64,000 bases of DNA, from NCBI GenBank assembly GCA_023101885.1, contig JALPQD010000408.1, positions 1,293,019 to 1,357,018 on the forward strand, given 5' to 3'. The DNA is from Typhlomys cinereus. Its lineage: Eukaryota; Chordata; Mammalia; Rodentia; Platacanthomyidae. Position 1 is the first letter of the stretch. Every line of letters begins with the position of its first letter. Below, one piece after another: positions 1 to 10,340 of this stretch. The notes below the pieces were generated by a model that ran no database searches, was not told the origin of the DNA, and was given only the letters and a program-made list of their open reading frames with translations. Position numbers and translations under genes: made by a program.

Positions 1-261
1 GGACCCAACAGCTTCCCACGCTCCCTCTAGCCGCCTGCTGGGCACTTCATCGCAGACGTAGAAATAAACAGCCAGGGTTTTTGCTTTTTCATTGGATACT
101 TTATAAATTTTATTTTTTTGATGTTTCATACACGAATGCGATTTCATCTTATATTAAATCCCATTTTCCCTTCTCATTTTGAAAACCTTCCCAACCAATC
201 TCCTTACTTTTATTTATCTAGTTATGTGTCTATCTGCCTGTCTGTCTGTCTGTCTATCTAT

Positions 262-273
262 AGTGTGTGTATA

Positions 274-326
<53 letters not shown>

Positions 327-558
327 CAGAGGGCACTATGTGTCCTTGTAGAGGATGAGGGTGACTTTGGGAATCATCCTAGATTGCTTCTATTTCCTCT
401 TTTCTTCACTCTGGGCTTTCCCAGGTTCTGCCCACTGGGGCCAGAAGTGTAGGCTGCCACCATTTCTGCCTGGCATTTTTATGTGGGACCTGGGATCCCA
501 ACTCAGGACTTTCAGGTTGTGAGGCAGAATCTTAACCCCTGAGCCATCCCTCCAGCCC
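262..558 (-). mobile_element. B2-like SINE (main family)
   Basis: The minus-strand element ends on the right with the reverse complement of its tRNA-like head (CTTAACCCCTGAGCCATC...CCAGCCC) and on the left with a long (TG)n tract, which is its CA-rich tail. A TCTG/TCTA simple repeat (about 227-262) lies just outside. The A-box-like and B-box-like parts of the head mark it as a tRNA-derived Pol III SINE. Confidence 0.85.
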
Positions 559-579
559 TTCTCCGTCTTACTTTTATGT

Positions 580-1345
580 CTTGAGTGTGGGTGCCTGTGG
601 ATGCCCAGATGCCGCAGACCAGAGTCGCGGCCTCGAGACCAGGGCTCCCCAGGACCGGGCGGAGAACAGAACACACGCGGCTCCCTCTCGTCCAAGTGAA
701 TCCTGAACCCGTTTATTGAAACTTTCGTGACAACTTTTATACAGAAAATTTTGGGGTAAAGAATGTTACACCTACAACAGACATATAATTTTCTAGTCAG
801 CAAAAATCACCTTCAGGGTGGACATTTTTTCAAGAACCTAACCCATTGCTTCAGGGCAAAGGCACTTAACAGAAACATTCTCTCAGTATTTCCAAACTTA
901 TCTAATCTATAATGCTTCACCGGATAGCTATGGGGCTGAGCCCACATTTTAACAAAGACTGCTTTCTTTTAAAATACAGAGGCAGAATGTTCTCCTATTG
1001 AATTTAGCAAGGAACATATTTTACAATTAACTATAGGAATCCTCAGTACCCCATAAGTCCCAGTGTGAGCTTTTGCTGTTGTCCTCTCCAGGTTGATACT
1101 CTCAGTCAGGCAGGTCGACATAGGCACCAGGCATGGCAGCAGGTTATAACTTGGGAAGATGTATGCAGCTCATGTAGTCTCTACTATCCAAGCTTAAACT
1201 ACATCTCTAAGGGGGGGGTGCCTTGACTTGAATACTCAAGGCCCATAAGCTATAGCTGGTTCTGTCGATGGAACACTGAGGTATGCACTGAAGAAAACAC
1301 TTAAGCAACATAATTATTAAAAGAATAACTTCTATGATAGCATCC
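580..1345 (-). mobile_element. Possible ERV LTR, antisense
   Basis: The stretch begins with a GC-rich section (580-700). It is followed by a TTTATTGAAAC signal that reads as an A-rich polyadenylation region on the minus strand, as in antisense LTRs. It adjoins the antisense pol-like fragment at 1346-2000. The right boundary and family are unresolved. Confidence 0.35.
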
Positions 1346-2000
1346 TTCTATTCCTTTAATAGTAAGGTTGCTTATGTCTTCCTTTGAGGAATTCCAGAAG
1401 CGTATTGCCATCAGTTAGATGACCCATCTGTGAACCATGCATACTCCAAACCTGGGGTCCAGTCAGGCCCCATATGCCAAGGGTGTCTCTTTCGGGGCAG
1501 AGGCGATCATTGATGGGAGTGCACTCAGATGGTCCATCTCTGTGATTTCTCATAAGAGTGCTGTTTGGGGTAGGAAAGACACGGCCCCCTTTGCTTCTGA
1601 CATGGATTCTCCCAGTTTGGATTGCAAATACCATCTCCAGGGGCAGTCTTGGCATCTAGACTTTCTGGCATGATGGTCTCTTCCTTGGCCTTCAGCCAGG
1701 GTAAGAGGGTATCACAGTTTCTTTTAAGGTTCTGGTGGACTGAGAGCATAGTCTTGTACTTCTGGAATTTCTGAGTTAGTACATAGGTGGGAATTTTACC
1801 CACCTATGTTTTAAGACTCTAGAAGTTATTCTCTAATTTCCTTAAAATCAGTGCACACATTCTGATTAACAAGTCTACTTATTGTAAATGACTAGACATG
1901 AAATTTCTATTTAGTATTTGACTGAAACTTAAAAAGCAGGCTTCTTCTCTAGAACAGAGAGCAGGAAGCTAGTTCCAAAAAACCCTAAGAAAGGGCACTC
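1346..2000 (-). mobile_element. Decayed ERV pol fragment (RNase H start)
   Basis: On the minus strand a reading near 1412-1447 gives AWFTDGSS, the TDGS signature that opens retroviral RNase H domains. Flanking minus-strand ORFs (1356-1655 and 1525-1803) lie in different frames, so the sequence is frameshifted and dead. Class is uncertain; ERVL-like is favoured because an ERVL fossil occurs elsewhere in the window. Confidence 0.4.
1781..1809. repeat. Perfect 11-bp inverted repeat
   Basis: ACATAGGTGGG (1781-1791) is exactly complementary to CCCACCTATGT (1799-1809), with a 7-base AT-rich loop. It lies inside the antisense ERV-like region. No T-run follows that would make it a terminator. Confidence 0.7.
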
Positions 2001-2319
2001 CTAAATTCCAGAAGGATTCTTCCTGCCAGAGGCAAAACTTGAATTATCCCAAACAAAACCTAGGTAAAAATGCTTAGCACCTGTCCATGGGCTTTATTGT
2101 GGCATACCGAGAAATTCCTAGCACTTGCCCATGGGGTTACTGTGACCTTCCCAGGGAACAGGCTTTAGGCCTGAACTGGGAAGAAACACCAAGACCTGAC
2201 AATTCCCATATTTTTCCTTATTTCTCTAAAATAAAGCCATGTCCTTATCCCAAAACATGTTACTTTGAATCCACCTTTTCCAAACTGAGACATATTCTAC
2301 CAGATTAGTTGGATAGGAG
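2001..2319. other. No gene recognised
   Basis: AT-rich sequence between the ERV fragment and a SINE. It may be an extension of the ERV relic; nothing specific is readable. Confidence 0.4.
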
Positions 2320-2526
2320 CGCGGCACCCAGAGGTGACATCGGGAGCCATCTTGGGTTGTTCTACTTCTTACTGCTTTGTTCTGGGGTTTCCCAGGCTCT
2401 GCCTTCCAGGACCAGAATTGCAGGCCACCATCATTTCAGCCCAGCATTTTGACATGACATGTAAGGAACCAAATTCAAGTTCTATTGCTTACGAGGCAAA
2501 ATTTTAACCCCTGAGTCATCGCCCTC
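2320..2526 (-). mobile_element. B2-like SINE (main family), degraded
   Basis: The body matches the other copies (TTTCCCAGGCTCTGCC, then TTTTAACCCCTGAGTCATC), but many substitutions are present and the TG tail is missing. This is an older copy. Confidence 0.7.
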
Positions 2527-3269
2527 ATTCCTATGTTTTGTTTTTCTTTTTAGTATGTGTGACCCGCTGAGTTTCATCTGAGTTGCCTGCATTAGCATGT
2601 GCTTGAGCACTTGCGGAAGTGTAGAGTAAGGATGATACTGAGGGAATTAACTCTCCTACCATAGCCGGTGTTCACCCACAGGAGTCTCTCACTCAGGGAG
2701 GCGTGGTGCCTCTTGAGATCTGGCCCCTTTCATGATGAAATGGTGATAGACTAAAATCTTGAGCAGGTCTTGTGGAAGTAGACCCAGCTTCAGTGAGTTC
2801 ATGTGTGAGCTGCACTGCTGTGTCTAGAAGATTCTGTCTGGCTGCGCCTCTCCTTACCCTCAGGCTCTTACATTCTTACTGCCCTCTCTTCCTCGATGTC
2901 CAAGAGATGTCCAAGAGCCTTGACGTGGAGGGTGATTTAGATGTCCTGTTTAGGGCCAAGCAGTCCACAGTCACAGATTCTTTTCACTTTGGTCACATGT
3001 GATTCTCTGTATTAGACACTTTCCCTTACAAAAGGAAGCTTCTCCATCGAGGCAGCCAGGGATTTTGAAGTTAAAAGTCACTAGAAGTTAGACAGTGAAT
3101 AGACAAAATGATTCTCTGGGTCAGAATGGGGAGTATCATGGACAGCTGACTTGGAAATCATATTAATATTGATAAGCAGGCATCTCACTATTTTGTTGCA
3201 TAGTTTAAGGAGTCAGTTTTACAGCACCAGTTGTCTTCCTCCTCCTCCCAATTTCTTCTCTTCGCTCTT
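2527..3269. other. No gene recognised
   Basis: No coding ORF, RNA gene or clear repeat is seen. A small part near 2560-2680 faintly resembles the tail of an old B3-type SINE. Confidence 0.4.
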
Positions 3270-3572
3270 CTCGTGTGTGTGTGTGTGCGTGCATGTATGT
3301 GTGTGTGTCTATATTCATGTGGACGGCAAAGGTTTATGTCAGGTATTTTCCTTAATAGCTATTGCTGTTAAGCAAGAATAAGCAGAATCTCTCGCCAAAC
3401 CAGGAGCTCACTAATTTGGCTAATTTGGTTGGCAAGCAAGTCCCAGAGTTGTCCTGTCTCTTTCCCCACAGCACCAAGGTCACACCTCGCTTTTCATATG
3501 AGTGATGAGGATCAGAACTAAGTACTTATGTTTGCAGGGCAATTTGCCCACTGAGCCATCTCACCACCACAG
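3270..3572 (-). mobile_element. B3-like SINE, old
   Basis: A TG-rich tract (3272-3310) is followed by diverged body sequence and an antisense head TGCCCACTGAGCCATCTCACC at the right end. The body differs from the main SINE family and resembles rodent B2/B3 elements. Confidence 0.5.
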
Positions 3573-3899
3573 TTATCTTTCTAGAAATTGCCATTTGGGG
3601 GTAAGAAACCGTGGGTCAGTAGGAGTGAATGACCTTTAGCTTCTCTGGGCCACAGTGGATGAAGAAGAATTATTTTGGGTCACATATTAAATATATTAAC
3701 ACTCACAAAAGCTAACGAGAAAAATAAGTCTATAATATTTGCCGGCACAGGTAAGCAAAAAAGTCCTCACATAATCATTTTAATTATGAACTACCCCATT
3801 TAGAGAGTCTTTCAAAACTGTCGATCAGGTCCCAAGTTAGTCATCACTAAAAAAAGAAAACCAGCATACCTAAGTAATGAAATATCATTGATTTTTTTA
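3573..3899. other. No gene recognised
   Basis: AT-rich unique-looking sequence with no ORF or repeat I can name. Confidence 0.4.
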
Positions 3900-4276
3900 A
3901 AAAATATTTTTTACATGTGTATGTGGTGCATGCATGTGTGTTCACATGTGCATGGCTATATGTGTGTGTTGGGGTGTAGATACACACATAAATACACATG
4001 TATGTGGAGACCTACAAATGATGTTGGGAATCATTTTTGATTGCTTCTTTCACTTTATTGTTTTGAGTTGGGTCTCTATTAAACCCAAGCATGGTCTATT
4101 GGGCTAAACTGGCTAGCTGTTTTGTTCTAAGGATTCCCAGGCTCTGCCTTCTGGGGCTAGAATTAAAGGGGTGACCATACTTGTCCATTTTTTTTTTTTT
4201 TAACTTGGATCTGAACTCTGGTCCTTTTGTTCATGGGAGAAGCACTTTAACCACTGAGTCATTTTCCCATCCCATA
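3900..4276 (-). mobile_element. B3-like SINE, old and long
   Basis: A TG/CATG-rich left end is followed by a GTTGGGTCTCTATTAAACCC section, GATTCCCAGGCTCTGCC, and an antisense head TTTAACCACTGAGTCATTTTCC. The same arrangement recurs at 42745-43107 and 53305-53637. Confidence 0.55.
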
Positions 4277-4848
4277 AAAATATTTTTAATTTGTGAAAGT
4301 AAAAAAGAGGACAACTGGTTTTGTGGAAGGAGTTATAGTTGAGAGTTCTCAAGGTGTTCGTCATGTATTTTAGCTCTGATTATTTTTGATGTGTTTCATT
4401 CTTGAAAATAGCTGCTCAATAGACATGTTAAAAAGTGACGGCATGAATAAGATGTGAAAGAGAAGTGAGGATTATTTGTCTCTAGGAAGGTAAGATCTGT
4501 CACACAAAGTGACATAATCACATTTTTAAGTTGAATATCAGATTATAGCTGTATGCATTCCATTTGAAAACTGGCAGGTAACATTTTTACGTTAACTGAG
4601 ACTGGAGTAGCAGATACTCCAAAATATTATTTTCCTACCAGTCTTAAGTGTGTTTTTAAATTCTTTGCATCAAAAAGTAGCTGCATGTTTTTTGCTATTT
4701 GAAGGAGTGTTTACCTAGTGTGTCCAAAGGCATGAAATTGTTTGCCTTAATTTGAGCTTGCCATGGTATTTGGAAGGGTATAATAATTTGAAAGATTACA
4801 TTGACAAGTTAGTTTTCACTCTGAGCATATATGTTTAACTAATTTATT
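4277..4848. other. No gene recognised
   Basis: AT-rich sequence. No ORF longer than chance and no recognised repeat. Confidence 0.4.
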
Positions 4849-5394
4849 TATCTTTCAATATTTACTTGAGAGACAGAGAGAGAAATAGAGAAAGAGAGAG
4901 AGAGAAACATGCATTATGTCTTGATTCTTGACACACAGGTAGCTCTCTTTCCACCGTGTGAGCTTTTTGGGGATCCAACTCAGGTTACCAGGTTTTGAGC
5001 AGGTAGGTGCCTTACCTGCTGTCATAATTTGAAATGTGAGCTGTCCCCACAGTCTCATGTATTTGATATTTAGTTTGGAAAGTTGTGGCACTTTTAAGAA
5101 GTAGGGTTTTGGTGAGGAAGGCAGTCAACAGAGGGTGGGCCTTGAGGTTGGTTAGTCCCACCCTGCTTGAGTAAGTGGGTCAGCAGCTCTCTGTCTCCAT
5201 GATGGATGTAAGTTAGGCCTCCTCCAGCTTCTGCCGCCAGCCATGCCGTTTCTACCTTGATGGGCAGTATCTCCCCTCTAGGAACCATACATTGAATACA
5301 TCTCCCTTTCTCCCTTAAGTTGCTTGACTTTGAGTGGTGTCTCGCAGCAACAGAGAAGAGTAACTGGTATACTTGCTGGACAATCCCCTCAGCC
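4849..5394 (-). mobile_element. B2/B3-like SINE split by an LTR
   Basis: The left part (4849-5019) has a GA-rich tail and ends in the antisense head GTGCCTTACCTGC. The remainder of the head (CTTGCTGGACAATCCCCTCAGCCCTG) resumes at 5372. The gap is exactly the LTR at 5020-5371, so the SINE was present first. Confidence 0.6.
5020..5371 (+). mobile_element. ORR1/MT-like ERVL-MaLR solo LTR
   Basis: It starts TGTCATAATTTGAAATGTGAGC and ends CAACAGAGAAGAGTAACTGGTATA. It contains the CTTTCTCCCTTAAGTTGCTT polyadenylation-region pattern of this LTR class. The flanks CCTGC (5015-5019) and CTTGC (5372-5376) form a 5-bp target duplication with one mismatch. The 170-codon minus-strand ORF here is a chance reading. 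Confidence 0.7.
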
Positions 5395-5698
5395 CTGTTA
5401 AACTCATTTAGATGAGTGGTTTGAATCCAATGAAAAGCCACATCTGCAAGCCAGTTTTCATTCAAGTTCTGGCACACATTTTGTTTTTGATGCCATAAAG
5501 GACTTGATAATATGTGGCAAATCATAAAATCTTTTAAACATCTGGCCTCAACCAAGACATCTTCCTTCTGAAGAGGAAATGGCGCCTCTGTAGTCAGCAT
5601 CTGCACTTTTAAGCAATTCCTGGAACTGATGATGATTTAATCCCTTGACTTATGGAGTTCACGGTATTGGTAATAACTTGCATTATGCTATCTGGTTT

Positions 5699-5714
5699 TA
5701 TTAAAAATATTTTA

Positions 5715-5782
<68 letters not shown>

Positions 5783-6014
5783 AAGACAGCATTGTGAGTC
5801 CCTGTGGAGGATCAAGAGTGACTTCAGGAATCATTCTAGATTACTTCTACCTCCTATTTGCTTTGTTATGGATTTCCCAGGCTCTGCACACCAGGGCTGG
5901 AAGTACAGGCCGCAATTATTTCTGTCTGGCGTTTTTATGTGGGAACTGGGATCCGAACTTAGGGCCTTCTGCTCCCCAGGCAGAGTCTTAACCCCTGAGT
6001 TATTTCTCCAGCCC
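5699..6014 (-). mobile_element. B2-like SINE (main family) with target duplication
   Basis: Full element with a (TG)n(GA)n tail at 5719-5782 and the antisense head ending CCAGCCC at 6014. TATGCTATCTG is present on both sides (5684-5694 and 6015-6025), a perfect 11-bp target-site duplication. The long ORFs through this copy are microsatellite translations. Confidence 0.9.
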
Positions 6015-6029
6015 TATGCTATCTGTTTT

Positions 6030-6409
6030 TAATACTTGTGTGTATATATTTTCTTGAAGTATTGTGCAGTGATACTGCATTTAATGTGAGCTTTTGATGG
6101 AAGTTGCTTCATCTTCAATTAATTACCTCCCATCACTGGGATACCATCAACAATTAGACCAGGTATGTTGAAAATGGACAGAGAAACCACTTCAATATAG
6201 CTTTTGCTACATCATTTGAGTCTCTTGATTTAGCCACATTTCCCCCCCCATCTTTTAATGGCACCAAAGAAGACATTTCTTCAGTGGCATATGTGCCATG
6301 AATACCTCTAATAAGAATGGCATGTTGAGCTGTATTTACAGCATTAATTCTGTCACCCACTGCAACAGCATAAAATTTAAAATTAAAGCTTGACTCTCTA
6401 AACTACTTT
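6030..6409. other. No gene recognised
   Basis: AT-rich single-copy-looking sequence between a SINE and an L1 3' end. Confidence 0.4.
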
Positions 6410-6718
6410 TTTTTTTTAAGGAAAAATTTTTTCTATTTATTTATTTATTTTATTTCCACTCATACAAACTTAACAGGTACACCGGTCCCCACCCTCCCTC
6501 CAACCTCCCACTGCCCTGTGCTCCCTTCCCCTCCCCATCCCCCAGTGCCTCCCCCCCCCCAATCCCTGGAGCATCCTTTAATGTGCATGCCAAACTCTCC
6601 TCTGGGACCTCCTCTCTGATGGGGTGCAAGGACCCAGTGGCATTTCCCAGAACCCTTTTCTGTGTTACCCTTAAGCATAGGAACACTACTGTGGCTGTCA
6701 ATTTTTTTTTTTTTTTTT
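6410..6718 (-). mobile_element. L1 3' UTR, antisense
   Basis: On the minus strand it reads: a GGTAACACAGAAAAGGGTTC section, a long G-rich polypurine tract, then TTAAGTTTGTATGAGTGGAAATAAA and a poly(A). The order and sequence closely match the plus-strand copy at 11884-12211, so both derive from the same L1 3' UTR subfamily. Only the 3' end is present. Confidence 0.7.
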
Positions 6719-6927
6719 TTTAGATTTTCTCAGCTTCTTCAATTTGCTTGGCTTCAGTCTGACAAGACAAACTGGTTTGGGAAATATTGGCCCTTTCTTT
6801 TAGGAGACATTATATCTGCTATATGCTCTCTCTCTATTGCTTAGTAAACTTGCCATCAGTAAATTTATGCTTTTAATTTTTTTTACTATATTTTCCTGTA
6901 GAATCCATCTGAGTTGTATCTTTTAAA

Positions 6928-7177
6928 AAATATTTACTTATTTATTTACTCTGTGTGGGTGTGTGTGCATGTGTGTGAGAAGGCATTGTATGTCCCTGTG
7001 GAGTCACAAGGGTGACTTCAGGAATCATCCTGGATGGCTTCTACCTCCTTCTTGCTTTGCTCTGGGATTTCCCAGACTCTGTCCACCAGGACTTGAAGTG
7101 CAGGCTGCCCTGTGTTTTTAGGTAGGACCTGGGATCAGAACATATAACCTCTTGCCTTGTGAGTCATCTCTCCAGCT
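6928..7177 (-). mobile_element. B2-like SINE (main family) with target duplication
   Basis: Short TG tail, standard body and antisense head ending CCAGCT. The flanks CTGAGTTGTATCTTTTAAA (6909-6927) and CTGAGTTGTAACTTTTAAA (7178-7196) form a 19-bp target duplication with one mismatch. Confidence 0.9.
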
Positions 7178-7196
7178 CTGAGTTGTAACTTTTAAA

Positions 7197-7465
7197 GTAC
7201 TTAATTTAAGTGCTTAGTGCACAAGCCCAATGACCTGACTTTAATCCCCAGAATACACGTACAAATCTGAATTTGTGGGGTGCATCTGTAATCCTAGCAT
7301 TCCTCTGTTGAGATGGAAGGCAGAGAAAAGAGAATCGACTAGAAGCTGGAGGGTCAGCTCAGCCTGAAGTGTGCTGTGCACAGATAGAAACAAGGACCCC
7401 TACCCTAATGCAACAAGGTGAGAGGAAAGAACTGATTTCTGACCTCTGTCTTCCACGCGTGTTCC
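7197..7465 (+). mobile_element. B2/B3-like SINE fragment
   Basis: It contains a sense-strand head remnant (ACTTTAATCCCCAGAATACA) and a TGCATCTGTAATCCTAGCATTC body segment seen in rodent B2/B3-type SINEs. Heavily diverged. Confidence 0.4.
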
Positions 7466-8223
7466 AGGGTGTGCGTGCAGACGCTCCCCTCCCCCCTCCA
7501 CGCAGATGAACAAAACATTTTGTTGAAAAAAGACTTTTCAGTCCTTTCTTCCCCTCCTTACTACACACGCCTTAATGTGTGCTGAATTTGGCAGCAAGTG
7601 TTTTCTGGTATGAAATGTCTTTTCAAATCATAGTCTGAGACTTGCACAAATACCCTGTGCATGGAGCAGAGTGCCGTACTTTTTGCATTAAGAAAAAGCA
7701 GTCATCTGTGTTCATTGAACCATCTTCCTGCATCTGTTATTTGTCTCTTGGGGTTCTGTTTTCTTTTGAGATGCTGTAGAAACCATGCTGGGATGCAAAA
7801 TAAAAGATGAGGAACTCTATTTACTTTCATTGCGACAATTAATCAACAGGAAAATAGCTGAATTTGTGCCCTTCCACATCTCGGGTAGGCGGTGATGCAG
7901 CACAAAACGGAGGGCGATGAAGATGTAAGGCGGCTCTGAGGTGTGGAGGTGCCCTTGTTCATCAAAGAACACATCCCTGTCTTCTAATAACACTAAATGT
8001 CCATCGTTTGCAAACATTGGTGACCGTGGATTTCCCTGTTAAGTCATCTCGAGCACACGGTATCATCCAACGGTTCCCATTTGATTCTGCTCAGAAAATA
8101 ACCCAGAAGAAACTGGCCACCACTATAACATCAAAGCCACACAGGCATTCATGCATTCATTCTGCTGTGGCACGGTCATCTACAAAGTTCTTAATCCAGA
8201 AATGTAAAATTGAATTCACTCAC
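7466..8223. other. Single-copy-looking DNA with one odd ORF
   Basis: No repeat is recognised here. The only notable content is the minus-strand ORF at 7815-8017, described separately. Confidence 0.4.
7815..8035 (-). other. Unidentified short ORF, exon-like
   Basis: A 66-codon minus-strand ORF (MFANDGHLVLLEDRDVFFDE...) ends at a TAG. It has an unusually protein-like composition and lies outside any repeat. An AG precedes 8035 and a GTAAAT follows 7825 on the minus strand, so an exon of about 211 nt could be drawn. The polypyrimidine tract is poor, and an in-frame stop lies just upstream. I do not recognise the protein; a chance ORF or pseudogene fragment is as likely. Confidence 0.15.
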
Positions 8224-8686
8224 TGTGACAGTTAATCCTGGTGTCAACTTGACACACTCAGTATTCACTAAGATAGGCTGAGACCAACCTAAGAGATTAT
8301 CTGGATAATACAAGACCAGCCCTAGATCCCATCGGAACCTCCATAGATCTCATAGGAACCTCCTAGTAGTGGACCAGGTAAAAGGGAACCACCAAAGAGA
8401 AGAGATGCTTTTGTAACCATGCTAGGAATCACTCTTCTTTCAGGCCACCCGGTTTCTTCGCTTCTTCAACCCTCTAGCTCTTTCAACCCTCTAAGTTTTC
8501 AACTAAACTAAAGACGCTCTAAGAATCCTCCAGCCTTCAGCCATCATCCACTGGACTACTAGACTGAGCAGTTACTGGCAGTCATCATTGGACTACCTCA
8601 GCCATATCTGTAAGCCAACTCAATACATTCCCTATTTACATATTCATTCTGTTGATTCTGTAACTCCAGAGAACCTGACTAATACA
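8224..8686 (+). mobile_element. ERVL-type solo LTR
   Basis: It begins TGTGACAGTTAATCCTGGTG and ends CCTGACTAATACA, with a polyadenylation-type TCAATACATTCCC section near the end. The flanks CTCAC (8219-8223) and CTCAA (8687-8691) form a 5-bp target duplication with one mismatch. An internal imperfect direct repeat of about 20 bp (AGATC-CAT-GGAACCTCC) lies near 8323-8363. The same family recurs at 18767-19846. Confidence 0.75.
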
Positions 8687-8796
8687 CTCAAGCACACAAA
8701 AAAATTCACACACAAAAACTCTCATGTCACAAATTTTTATTGCCTCATATAATATCCCTAGCATTCTAAAAACATATCCCTAGCATTCTCATTTTT

Positions 8797-8922
8797 AATA
8801 TTTTATTAGTTATGTATTGAGAGAAATAGAGAGAGAGATGGGGAGAGAGAGAGAGATCAAGTTCAAATAGGTTTTCAACAGGTGCCCTACCAACTGAGTT
8901 ACCTTGCTGGGCTCGAGTTTAC
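8797..8922 (-). mobile_element. B2/B3-like SINE remnant
   Basis: A TATTTTATTAGTTATGTATTGAGAGA tail with GA repeats leads to an antisense head CAACTGAGTTACCTTGCTGGGCTC. Similar to the element at 4849. Confidence 0.45.
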
Positions 8923-9189
8923 AGTGTTTTTGTTGGTCCAAAGGCACAGCCATCCAGTGCTACATGCAACCGGGGGACCTCAGTTTGGACACTCCTGCTC
9001 TAGATGTGTCCTGTGTATGTATAAGTAGTTGGAAACCAAGACTATTCCTCCAAGATTAATTATATGAAATAAATGAAATGGCCAATTTCTCAGTGAGTGC
9101 TGAATATATATTATATATACTGTGTTATAGGCCAATAATAACATATATGATTATAGGCTAATTTAAGGGGAAAAGCAACTTCTACACGA

Positions 9190-9475
9190 GGCTCTCCCTC
9201 TTAGATAGTCAAAAAATGTGGCATCAACTTGAATCACCTGTGAGAGGCTCTGGCATCCCTATGGGGGTCTGACTGTGTTAATTGAGCCCTGTTCCCTGGG
9301 CTTTCGTTTGTCCCTTGCTCTTTCTGCTTTACTGTGGTTCAGTGTGACCAGCTGTCTCAAGCTCCTGCCATGGTGACGCCCCCTGCAATGATGGACTCAA
9401 TGCAACGGATGCTTTCTCCCTTAAGTTGCTTGTGTTGGGGTCACAGCAGCAGAGTCAAGACAAAAACAGATGTGT
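9190..9475 (+). mobile_element. ERVL-type LTR remnant
   Basis: It contains ATCAACTTGAATCACCTG at the left. The right part has CAAGCTCCTGCCATGGTGAC, ATGATGGACT and CTCCCTTAAGTTGCTTGTG...CACAGCAGCAGAG, the characteristic tail of these LTRs. Ends are eroded. Confidence 0.55.
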
Positions 9476-10136
9476 CCCTTATCACACATCTCAGCACAGT
9501 GCCAGAGACTGAGAGTCATAGAAGGGAAGAAGTGAACTAGGTTGCCCGGGCCTACGGTGGCTGGAATGCGCCCCAGCTGAGCATCTGACTCCACTGGAGA
9601 ATCACTGAGTCACAGGACATGTAGAAGCTGCTAGAGTGGGACAGAGGTGAGGGATAGGGCTACATGATCTGAACAGGCTGTCGTTCACTGGCCTAAGGTC
9701 AGACTTAATTTTAGAAGCTGAACCTAGTGTTGGCTATGAAGATTCACCCTCTGTGGCTTAGCACAGGGTTGGGGATGGGGAAAGTGCTGTTACCCACAGC
9801 GAGCTCAGAGCTTAATGGTGCGCCAAGGCTGAGTGTCTGCTGACAAGAATGCTCCTTGGAGTGCGGAGCTGGGCTGCACTCTATATCTGATGCCCTTCTA
9901 AAGCTAGGTTTCTGAGCCTCCTTGAATCAAAAAACCAGCCTGCTCCCAAATGATTGGCAAACACAGACCTGAATCACACCCCACATCAGGCTGGCTAGTG
10001 TAGATGTCTGACAAGCACAGTTTGTTTAGGTCCTTTTTCCAGGATCAAATAGTAGGTAAAATGAGAGAGGTGTCCAGAGAAAATCAGCTTTATATGCATA
10101 AGAACAGGAATAACTGTTCTTGTATCAGTAAGATGG
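9476..10136. other. No gene recognised
   Basis: Mixed-composition sequence; no coding or RNA gene is supported. Confidence 0.4.
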
Positions 10137-10180
<44 letters not shown>

Positions 10181-10340
10181 CAGAGGGTACTGTCTGTCCC
10201 TGTGGAGGACCAAGGGTGAGTCCGAGAATCATCCTCGATTGCTTCTACCTTCTTTTTGCTTCACTCTGGGACTTCCCAGGTTCTACCTTCCAAGACTGGA
10301 ATTACAGGGTGCGCGCCTGTATTCTTTCCTCCTCCTCCCA
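10137..10340 (-). mobile_element. B2-like SINE (main family), head missing
   Basis: A (TG)n tract and body up to about 10320 match other copies. The antisense tRNA-like head is absent, so this copy is truncated at its sense 5' end. Confidence 0.75.

Noticed and set aside
5094..5606. 170-codon minus-strand ORF, the third longest in the window
   Set aside because: Half of it runs through the antisense of an ERVL-MaLR LTR and the rest through a SINE remnant; no coding character.
5652..6032. 126-codon ORF with Cys-Val and Arg-Glu runs
   Set aside because: It crosses a SINE with TG and GA microsatellites; no domain, and the same frame recurs in other SINE copies.
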